Assembly (NCBI GenBank): GCA_009768925.2
Contig: VHIT02000028.1
Span: 472,001-536,000 of the forward strand
From: Cryptosporidium bovis
Lineage: Eukaryota; Apicomplexa; Conoidasida; Eucoccidiorida; Cryptosporidiidae
Length of the DNA stretch: 64,000 nt
Direction: 5' to 3'
The position numbers were made by a program, and so were the translations under genes. Shown in pieces: positions 1 through 11,047 of this stretch. The number at the start of each line of letters is the position of its first letter. Position 1 is the first letter of the stretch. The notes below the pieces were generated by a model that ran no database searches, had not been told where the DNA came from, and saw only the letters and a program-made list of their open reading frames with translations.

Positions 1-76
1 AAAGTACTGGTTTATGTGCGAGACGATATTTAAAAAAATAAAATAAAAAGTTTAAATAGGCATTTCTAAAATAAAA

Positions 77-94
77 ATGAAAAAATGGGTTTAA
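77..94 (+). promoter_or_regulatory. Short upstream ORF overlapping the TERT start
   Basis: An ATG eight bases before the TERT ATG opens a five-codon frame (MKKWV, then TAA at 92-94) that overlaps the TERT start codon. Ribosomes scanning from the 5' end would meet it first, so TERT translation would need leaky scanning or re-initiation. Whether the transcript includes this ATG is unknown. Confidence 0.4.
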
Positions 95-3000
95 TAAATG
101 CAACTCTCGGGGCAATACTCAATTGTAGTGTATATACCCTTCAAGAGTATTTGAAAATTAGAAGAAAAGGTGTTTATGAACTTGATTTGAACAAAAAAGT
201 GAATAACGAAATAATAGATGATAATAGAAGTCAATTCAAGGAATTTTTGGGTGCAATATCAGTTTTTGAAGATCCATTAATCTCTGAAGAACTGTTAATT
301 ATTTTAGACTTTTTAAGGAATGACTTAAATGTGTTCAATATAAATAAAGATTTGTTGTCTAAAGATAAGTCGATTAATATGAATAGAATATTAACATTAT
401 CCTCAATAATAGTATACAACTATAATAATTCATATAAAAGCCACTGTTTGTGTATAGGTAAACGTTTTAATTTATTAAATAGAAAAAATTTAAAAGATAT
501 TTCTAATATTGATATTAATGTCTCGAGAATACTAAAAGATGATATTGAAAATAAGTACGAATTAATAATGTGTAATTATTTTCCAAAAATAAAGCGATCT
601 TTATTTATGAGGTCAATTAATCATTCTTTTTCACTCAATAAAAACGAATCATTTTTTGAATTTAATTACGAGCTATTAAATATAATAGAGGATAATCACA
701 TTTGCAATAACAGTCTTTCATCAACTGGATTGTTTAGACTGCAGGATATTGAGTATTGGGAAAGATTATTAAGTATCATAGGTCCAATTGAAATGACCAT
801 ATTATTTGTCTCATGTACAATCTTTAAAAGACTAAATAACAAGTCTGGTGGATTTATACAGCAATCTGGAAGAATGATTACAAATGATTATTTAGATGAA
901 TTAAATATTGCTTTAAACGCTGAAATTAACAATAAAAGGTTCAAAAATAATACAAATAGCAGTAACGAAACAAAAATATCAAATTTATTTAAAATAGATA
1001 TTCCAATTCATTCAAATATATTATACTGCGATCATTTTTCGAGAAAAGGTGGTTTGCCATGCACATCTATACTGAGATTATTGCCTCCAAGCAAATTGGG
1101 GTCTAGAACGCTATTAAGATTTATTTTTCACTCAGAGTATTTATTTAAGGATCATGACAAGAATAGTCTATTAAACATTTTGGGCAGTTACAACATGAAT
1201 AAATATACGAGAGTAAGGTGCAAATTAGCATCAACATTTTTAATACAATATGAAAGGTTGTTGATAAATATAAGGAAAATAAACTTTATTTCTATCTTGT
1301 CAAAATTATGTCCTCTATATAAAATTAAGGATGATGATCTTAGTAATTTGAATAAAATACCTTTATATTTATTCGAGACAAATATTAAAAATGTCGTCAA
1401 ATATGTGAGATTAATACTTATTATGACGTTACCTAAAAATATATTTGGCCCAAGTACCAATTTAAAAACATTTCTGAATAAAAAAATTCCAATACTAATT
1501 AATCTTCATTCAAGGGAAAATTACAAAATTAGACATATTATGAATGGAATCAAAACATCAAATTGGGTAAACAATATAATGAGTGAAAATGATTATAATA
1601 GTAAAAGACATAACTATAATAATCATAGTGTTCATAAGATAAATAGTAAACGGAAGAAGTCATTTTTGATGTTGTGTAAAAATTACATTGCTAGGAATAT
1701 TTATTTTATTATAGTACATTTTGTAAATCCTATATTAAGACGTCATTTTTACATTACAGAAAGTGAAGGGAGTAATAAAATACGTTATTTTAGATACCCT
1801 GTTTGGATCAAAATTGTAAGGCAAGCTGAAAAGAATTATTTATGCTGTGTATTAAAAGATTCCAAATTAAATAACAATACTGACATTAATGATACTGATC
1901 ATGAATATGCTGAGGATATCATTGAATGCGTTGACAATATCCCAAAAATAAGGTGGTTACCCAAGTCAAAAGGAGTGAGACCTCTAATAAATTTATCTAA
2001 GATGGGATCTGGGAAAATTATATATAATAAATACTTGGACAATCATAAATACAAAAACACATCATCAAATGGAAAATGTTTATGTGGCTTGACATGGTTT
2101 TTAAATGGAAACCCATATGTACAGTCGAATATGACACATTCCAACGTATCTTGTGGTTTGGGATGTGTAAATAATAATAGTAGTGATTGTATTTTTGATT
2201 TCAACAAAAAAGTCAAATTAGAATTTAGCGATAATGAACATAACAATAACAATATTAATATTAATAATAATATTAATCTTAAAATTAAGCCTTCAAGTGG
2301 CAAAGTGATTGATTTGAGACGTCCTTCAACAAATAATCTACTTTTTTATTTATCAAAAATATTAAGGTCTTTTCTATTAAGTGACATAAAAAATAGATTC
2401 ATCAATTTTTCTGATGAAAACTATCTGGGTACTTCTATTGTTAGATATGGAGACATTTATAAATATATAAAAAATTGGTGGTTGCATATGCTAAAGAAAA
2501 CAATATTTCAAAGAATGAGGGAATATATAAGACATATTAAAAAACATGGCACTGAAAAAACAAAATTATATTTTTTAGATAAATATAAATTGAACAAGAT
2601 ATATATCATTAAAGCTGATATGATTAACTGCTATGAAAATATAGAGAAAGATGTAATAATCAATTTATTGGATAAGATTAAGCTTCCAGAAAAAATACTT
2701 ATGTTGATCTCATACAATAGAATATTGAGAAAAACTACGTTAATTCCACCATTTAATAAATTGTTTAAAGATTATTATATTGATGAAAAGAATAAAAGTA
2801 ACATTGTTATTTCAAAAGGGAAATTGAATATATTTCCCATCATTAATTTTAGTAATAAAAGTGACTCAGAAAATAAGAATAGACCGAAAAAAGAATTATT
2901 AAATGACATTATTTTAGACGAGTTAATGGAAATTTCAAGTCATAGATCAGAAGTAAGTATAATGGGACACAAAAAGGCAGATTTGTTTACTAGTTTGAAT

Positions 3001-4638
3001 TCAAAAAAAATAGTAATATGGGAAGAGGCCAAAAAACTTGCTAAGCTGTATTTAAACAACAACTACATTAGAATAAGGACAACAGGTAAAGAATTTAAAA
3101 AAAATAGAATAAATAAACTCAGAAAAATTGAATCCAGGAGCAATATCAAAGTGAACAAAAAATTATATTGTAATATTATTAAGCAAGAAAATGGAATACC
3201 ACAAGGATCTGTTATTTCTTATATTCTTTGTTGCTTATACTTTGGTTTCTTAGATAGTGATTCAAATGTAAAAAAGTTACTCACTAACAGTAATGATCTA
3301 CCTTTTTTAAATAAAGATAGTGATTGCTTGCCGGTTGAAGGTGCTTCACCTATCTCATTTAAAAGAAGAAAGATCGAGCCATCTAATTTAGAAGCTACTG
3401 AAAATATGAAAAAAGAATATACTAAAAATCTAAATAAAGAAAATATACTTAATACTAATGATAACATATTAAATTACAACTTCAATATTAAAAATAAACA
3501 CGATTTCGTCTATAATAACAATATTATGAATGGCAAAAGTCTTCTTTTAAGATGGGTTGATGATTTTTTATTTTTAACATTTGATTTAGAATCTGCAAAA
3601 AATTTTCTTAATTATTTATATATAAAAAAGTTATGGGGAAAAAATATTACTAGAGAGAAAATAAGTACAAATTTTAAGTGGTATGTAGATGATAGTAATA
3701 ACATAAAAGTTATAGATGATAATGAAGATGATAATTATTATGAGGATAGTTACAGTGACAATGAAAATAGCGATAACAAAATGTTGATAGCAAATAAATA
3801 CTACAGAGAAAAAGTAACTTGGTCAGGGATGACTTTTTACAGTCATTCATTTAATATTAATTTCGGAATTATACCGTGGAAAAATGTTGAATTTACTACT
3901 ATTATGGATACCATTACTCTTACAGTGAATGATCACTATTCTAATAGCAATATAAACCAAAAACAACACAGGTCTCAACTTCCAAACAGTAGCATTGGAA
4001 AAACAAATTATATGTGGTCTATTCTTGGAATAAAGGTTCATTCGTATTTTGATTTAAGGATAAAAAATGGACTTTTATTCGACTCACAAATAAATTCAGT
4101 TAATACAGTAAGTTTAGAAATAGCTATTAAATCAAATTATTTGATTTGTTTATATTTTTTAACAATTCACTCCAAATATTTATTTTAGATATATTCAAAT
4201 ATTGTTTTAATTGTCTACGTAGGAATACTAAAATTGCTTTCCACGATGAAAAGAATTAAGAAGATTCATGAGGGATTTATTAATTCTAATTTTTTGACTA
4301 AAGTGATAGAATGGATATCCAAAGGTTGCAATCGTAATATTTACATGTACAAAAGAAATCTTGAAAATAGTTATTTATGGAAATTATTAATTAAATGCGC
4401 TGTTTATGATTCAATCTTAACCTGCATTAAACCCAGATATAAAATTCTTGGATTAGGCTATATATATAATAAATATAATATAAAATATATTCAATATTTA
4501 AATATATTACATATTAAACACAATTATATACCCGAAAAATCCTCAGTTATTATTAAAAATAATTTGAATTTATTACCCAGAGTTTATAGAACAAATAAAA
4601 ATATGTTAAACAAATTTAGGAAGAATCATAACATTTAA
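85..4638 (+). CDS. TERT: Telomerase reverse transcriptase (TERT), two exons
   Basis: Catalytic protein subunit of telomerase, which copies an RNA template onto chromosome ends in the nucleus. I read exons 85-4107 and 4189-4638 (1490 aa). Motifs in order: T motif at about residues 541-590 (VNPILRRHFYITE, then RYFRYPVW); motif 1 near 623-640 (RWLPKSKGVRPLINL); motif A at about 842-851 with catalytic Asp845 (KADMINCYENI); an insertion-in-fingers stretch; motif B' near 1036 (NGIPQGSVISYIL); motif C with Asp1159-Asp1160 (RWVDDFLFLT); and primer-grip motif E near 1244-1256 (VTWSGMTFYS). About 230 residues follow, the usual size of the TERT thumb. The T motif and the absence of any endonuclease or gag-like part separate it from retroelement enzymes. 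Large Asn/Asp-rich insertions sit between motifs 1 and A and between B' and C. ATG 85 is the first in-frame ATG after a stop at 67-69. The gene converges on SDA1, with 47 bp between the stops. Confidence 0.93.
4108..4188 (+). other. TERT: Intron of TERT (81 bp, phase 0)
   Basis: Begins GTAAGT at 4108 and ends TTTATTTTAG at 4188, with a TTAAC branch-like element near 4159. Its length is a multiple of three and both flanks are in the same frame. Left unspliced, the message reads 26 further codons and stops at the TAG that forms the 3' splice site. Removing it joins residue 1341 to a 149-residue C-terminal exon. Confidence 0.8.
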
Positions 4639-4685
4639 TTGGAATTTAAATTAAACATATAGTATGATTTTCTTTTCAATATTAT

Positions 4686-7463
4686 TTATCTCTTTCTAAA
4701 TCTTTTCTTTCCGCCTGTATCTTTTTTCAAGTTTTTAATGTGTGCTCTTAATTTCTTCATTTTCATATTTGCCGTCTCATTTTTTTTATCTATTCCTCTT
4801 TTTTTTAGTATCATCATTATTGGCTTATTTCTAGATTGGACGTTTTGTGGTATACTTTGTTTTTTGTTCAACGACTCTATATTTAAGTTAAAAAAATAAC
4901 AATTAATATTGATAAATATTTGATATTAATTTGAAAAGTAGATAGTATTATATTTATAAAAAAAAGTTTTGTACCTGAAAATTTAAAGAATAGAATTTAA
5001 ATATTACTATTCTATCACAATTTTTCAAGCTTTCTTAGATTTGTCAATATGGCATTAGACTCAACAACCTTTTACATAGTCACCGATAATTAATTGTTCT
5101 GTAATTATCAGCCGGCTTTGCATGCCACTTATTTATAATCGAGATTTTATAATACTATTTACTTTTTTTTCGACCATCAATATTAATATCAATCTATGTT
5201 TTAACTTACCTTTTATTCTTCTGTCTTTAAATGTCTCTCTATTTTCTCTCCCCTTCATTATTGATTCAATTCTTTGTTGTTTGTTTTTCCTTATCCTATC
5301 AAAGTTTTGTGTTATACCCTTCTTTATATCTCTACACAAATCATCACATTCAGATCCATCTGAATCATCATCTTCTTCACTATGTTCCAAATCATTGTCT
5401 TCCTCATTTTCAATATCGGAAATAATATGTTCATCAAATGATATATCTTGTTTAGCATTATTCTTTATACCGAGAGCCTTTGTGGCCTCTAATCTTATTT
5501 TAAGCTTTTTAATCAATTTAAAATCATCTTGATCCAATATCATATCTAACGCTATGTTACTGTTTGTATAGTTACTATTTAACTCATTGTTTCTATTTTC
5601 AGCCATTTCTTGACACTCCGATTCATTCTCGTCTTCTTCATCAAGGTCATCTGAACCAGAATCAAATTGTTCAATTTCCTCCTCATCTTCTATTTCAAAT
5701 TCGTGATCTTCTTCAGAGTAATACTTTTCATTCTCAGTATATTCCTCGATCTTATTTGAGTCTTCTAACAAATTGTCTTTTTCTAATTTTAACTTTTTAT
5801 ATTTCATAAGCAAATCCGTGCCTGAAACAGTGTTTTCAATTTTTTTATGACCATATAAAGTTGAACTTTCATCATAATTACCATCTCTAATATTTAGTGC
5901 AGATTCCTTATTCAATAAAGAACGATGCAATAAACCTGGCATTATGTCTCTGTATAAATTTATCAGACTTTTTGCTGCTATTGATATACCTTTATTATTT
6001 ATGTTCCTGAAATTAGATAAATCCATCAACTTGTCTTGATCTAATACTGTAGGAATTCTGCAACATATTTCTCTAATAGTATTCAGGCCTATTATAATTA
6101 ATTCTGGCCTATTACACTCATTCACAAAGTTATCCATTAATATTTTAATTATAGGTGAAAGCTCCTGTGGTGGTATTAGATCATGACAAGCCTGAGCTAA
6201 GTACGCCAATATATTTGTTACATTTTTGTTATTTGGCGATAAATAACGACATAAAAATGAGTAATAATTTATTAATATTAATTTATGGCGTTCAATTAGT
6301 CTTGATATTAAACTTATTAATAATTGACGAACCTCAAATGGATCAATGTGGCGTATTACTCGTTGAAATAATTCTTCTGCAAATTCTTGAGGATTATTTA
6401 TTAAATCAATGCACTGATTACTCTTTATGACTGCGTTGCTTTCATTGCTTTTTAAATTCTTTTTTTTCAATAGTTTTTTGGCCTTTTCTAATTTTTTTTT
6501 ACGACTATTCATGCTAATTCCTAGCAATGCTGATTTCATTGCTCTTTTCGCCTCATTTTCAAGCTCCTTTCTTTCTTCATCGTCGCTTATATCATTTTCT
6601 ATATCATCCATACCCCAATTTTTACCTAATAAAAATTTGACTGAAATAGATACTGCTTTTGTTGTGTTTTGCTTTGTACAACAATCTGCTACAATATTTA
6701 CAGTTTGAGCATCATTCCAGGTGTTTCGCCTATAAACCTCAATAAAAATAGTCAAAGCCCTAATATTGTCCTTGCTGTCATTCAATCTACCTCTTAAAAA
6801 TGATATTATTGTTGAATTAAATTTTTTCAAGTCATACCCAACCGATATATTATATTTTTTCAACTCTAGTTCACTCAAAGGTTTGTTGCAAATCATTTTC
6901 TTGTTTGCATCATCCAGTAGACCAAAATTGCTTGAAAAAGACACAGAGAATGTTCTACCTAGTTGTTTGCTTTTAATTGGTATTTTAAATTTTTTTTTTG
7001 TATTAGACTTGTTCTTTCTATTTGCATCTACTATACATGAAACTATATGCTTCATAATTTTTGATCTAAGATTCTTATCGGGCAATCTCATCAAATCAAA
7101 CCACAGAGGGAGTAAATATACTATATCAATTATCTTTTGATTCGAAAGTAGTATTAAAGACGTAACCATCGTAACTCGCATTTCAGATGTCATCATTGCA
7201 TTATTCTTTAACTCGTAAACCAGCTTTTCTATAAAGTAATTGCATACTCCATATATAGAATAGTATGGAGATGTCTGCGCTATGAAAATCATCAATTGAA
7301 ATATCTCTTTTGGTATATTCTGAGAATTTAGTCTGAAAATCTCTAGTGTCGAATAAAAATGTTGTAATTGTAATTCAAAATCGGATAAATATGCATCTGG
7401 ATCCCTCTTTATTCGGTCTTGTAACTGAGGCAAAGAATAAACCTCTACCGTGTTGTCAGTCAT
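4686..7463 (-). CDS. SDA1: SDA1 homologue, ribosome biogenesis, two exons
   Basis: Nucleolar/nuclear protein needed for maturation and export of the 60S subunit. Exon 1 is 7463-5210 and exon 2 is 4876-4686, joined in phase 1 to give 814 aa. The N-terminal third resembles the NUC130/3NT region of the SDA1 family (around residues 50-115, IPKEIFQLMIFIAQTSPYYS). The SDA1 domain follows, then long acidic stretches from about residue 570. Exon 1 ends after ESIMKGRENRE. Exon 2 supplies the conserved basic tail (QNVQSRNK, then MM and Lys/Arg runs), which matches the QNVRSKNK tail of animal SDAD1. The intron, 5209-4877 (333 bp), starts GTAAGT and ends TTAAATATAG; it is long for this window. An open frame runs past the donor for 25 codons, so a gene model without the intron would lose the tail. 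Confidence 0.9.
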
Positions 7464-7732
7464 CTTCAGTTTACATTAATTCCTATCACTATGATCTCCT
7501 ACTTATTAATCTTTAATTTTAACTTTAACTCTACCAAAATAGTCAAAAGCAGCACACCCGCCTTATAATACTTATACCGAAATAAAATATTTGTAAAAAT
7601 GACTTGAAAAGTGGCATGAAATGAGCGCCAAGTGGTAAAACTAAATATAATGTTTTATGATTAAGCTAATAAAATAGAGATTAGTAAGGCAACAACATAC
7701 ATTTCTTCAATAGGTCTGTAGATCCTATTCAA

Positions 7733-9113
7733 ATGTCAGGTGATGTATTGCTTGGATATCTTGAAGATACGGAGAATAAAGCATTACTAGGTTCACAATT
7801 TTTTCCATCAAAGTTTGGAGGTAAACCTGCTTGGTTGGATCCTAAATATCTTCCTTCTCATAGTGATTTACAATGTAATAGTTGTGGATTTAGATTGAGG
7901 TTTCTCCTTCAGATATATGCACCTCTTGATGAGAGAGATGACTTGTTTCATCGAACTTTATTTGTTTTTATTTGTATAAACTGTAATCAAGGTGCACAAG
8001 TTTATAGATGTCAATTGCCACGAAAAAATGATTATTATGACTTCAATCCTGTAAAATTGGACTTATCTGATGACAGTTCTAGCGAAAAGTTTAATGAATT
8101 GCAACGTAACATAAATACTTTTAGTGATAAAATGTCAAGTATTTTATGTGACTTATGTGGAATGCCATTAATAAAAGAAACTGCAAACTATCATGATAAT
8201 TGTGAGTCAAATGATTCCAAAAGAAGTGAAATAGTTTTTCCTGAATACAATCTTGAAATAGATATATGTTCTACTGATGAGGATGAAAGTGATTATTGTG
8301 AGCATGAAGAAGAGGATGATAGTGATAACAATGAACAGGAGCAAGAGAATATTTACATGGAATTTTGTCCAAGTAACCAAACTATTAACAGAAATTCCAG
8401 TTATAATGACGAAGATGATATTGTTAGTAGTTTTGATAGGAATGAAATAGTTAGTAATCATACAGGGAGTAAAAACGGGATTGAAGTTCAAAATTACAAT
8501 GGACCATTAAATGGTAAAAATAAATCCGAAAAAATAGGTGATAAAACAACTCACAGCGAAAAATACAAACATGAAGGTAAATTATTAGAAAAAATTATGA
8601 TGGATAATGTAGATCAAAATTCAAATGAATACAAACTTTTAAAGAACTATAATGAAAAATTAAAAGAAAGTATAGGTAAGTTTGCCTTAGTATGCTAACA
8701 TATACATATATTGACTCAATTTAGATAATGTGTTAGATGACTCAGAAATGAGAGCTTTCAAGAAATTATCAGTTTCGAACGAAAAGAAAGACAAATTATT
8801 TGATAAATTTCTATCAATGTCACTCAAATACAAAGGACATGTGATTAGATATTGCTATAACGGCAACCCATTATGGATATCAGAGAGAAACAAATTGTCA
8901 GGATCACCACCCAAATGCCCAAATTGTAATGGAGAACGTGTATTTGAGTTTCAAGTGCAACCGGAAACGATAGTACTAGGAAATATCAAAAACAATAAGG
9001 TCAATTTCGGTATATTGGCTATATACACATGCTCTAACAATTGTAAGCCAAGTAATATTAGTAATAGTCATTATATTCAAGAATACATTTATATACAAAA
9101 TAATCCATATTGA
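7733..9113 (+). CDS. PDCD2: PDCD2/TSR4-family protein, two exons
   Basis: The family includes human PDCD2/PDCD2L and yeast Tsr4, dedicated chaperones for ribosomal protein uS5 in 40S assembly. Exons are 7733-8675 and 8725-9113 (443 aa), joined in phase 1 across a 49-bp intron with GTAAGT donor, TGCTAAC branch site and TTTAG acceptor. The N-terminal part shows GGKPAWL (29-35), paired Cys (CNSCG at 48-52 and CINC at 81-84), FLLQIYAP and FHRTLFVFIC, all typical of the family. A variable acidic linker (about 170-250) follows. Exon 2 carries the PDCD2_C domain with CPNCNGERVFEFQVQP. The gene is divergent from SDA1, with 269 bp between the two starts. Both neighbours act in ribosome assembly. Confidence 0.88.
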
Positions 9114-10137
<1,024 letters not shown>

Positions 10138-11047
10138 AATTATTACTATCAATCATTTTTGCTCCGAATGCCATAATGTACCCTTTTTCTCTAATTTTAA
10201 ATAATTATAATGACTTTCCCTATGTTTCTAAAAATCTTGTATTTCCCCAGTTATTATTGACTCATTTTTTTTGGATCTCTAAAAACAGCCTATTGTTGTT
10301 GACTCCACACAGATAAGTTATAAGTGAGAAATATTAAGATGAAAAGCGAGTGGTATGATACATTCTGTAAATAATATCGGAATTTATTGGTTTCGGTTAA
10401 ATTTTTCTCAATAATTGATTATGTTGATATCTTTTAGGAAAATATCAAGGTTTAAATGACAATTATGACTAATATAGAAAGTAAATATTTCGGTGTTAGT
10501 ATCGAATAAATTATCTCATACGTTTTAAACATAGTTATTGATGCTGTTTTTTTTTTTTAATTTCTACTTTACTATTTCAATTAGAGGTAGTTAAATATAA
10601 TTGTGGGGAACGTGTGGCGGTAAATTCTTTAAACTGTATGACTTTACATTTTTTGTCCAATTAGACCGTAAAATAAAATTGAAACTTAATACCTTTCTTT
10701 TGCTGTGATAATATTTTACTTGATTATTTATATAATATTTGACTAAAAAACAACCGTATGAATTTATATAAATAACATAATAAGTTGTAATCCTTGTATA
10801 TTTGCGTCAAGAAATTATTATAAAATAAGTAGCCATCTCCCGTTTTCTACCTGTTAAATATCAATAATAACAATAATAATTATTATCATTGTTATTCCAT
10901 CTTGAAAAAAACATTTAATAAAATAAATCAGAATCAGCTGGTCGTTTTGCTGTTTCTTCTTTTATGTATCAAGAAAAGTGGTGTGATAAATAAATAGTAT
11001 TGTTTTAGAAATTAAATTTTAATGAATATCGTTCAAGATCTGTAAAT
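10138..11047. other. Intergenic region between ARF1 and the dynamin-related gene
   Basis: 910 bp without a supported gene. Contains GTGGGG at 10603-10608 followed by the octamer GGCGGTAA at 10616-10623, about 430 bp upstream of the dynamin start, and an AAT/ATT inverted repeat near 10862-10892. No tRNA-like boxes seen. Confidence 0.6.
10616..10623 (+). promoter_or_regulatory. GGCGGTAA element upstream of the dynamin-related gene
   Basis: One of five exact copies of this octamer in the window, all in intergenic DNA 240-430 bp upstream of a start codon. It is one base from the E2F-like GGCGGGAA. Function is inferred. Confidence 0.4.

Noticed and set aside
4186-4188. TERT as a pseudogene because of the TAG between two same-frame ORFs
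   Set aside because: GTAAGT and TTTTAG flank an 81-bp phase-0 segment that removes the stop; all catalytic motifs are intact.
85-4188. The reverse transcriptase as part of a retroelement
   Set aside because: T motif, insertion-in-fingers region and primer grip are of telomerase type; no repeats at the ends, no endonuclease or other element genes nearby.
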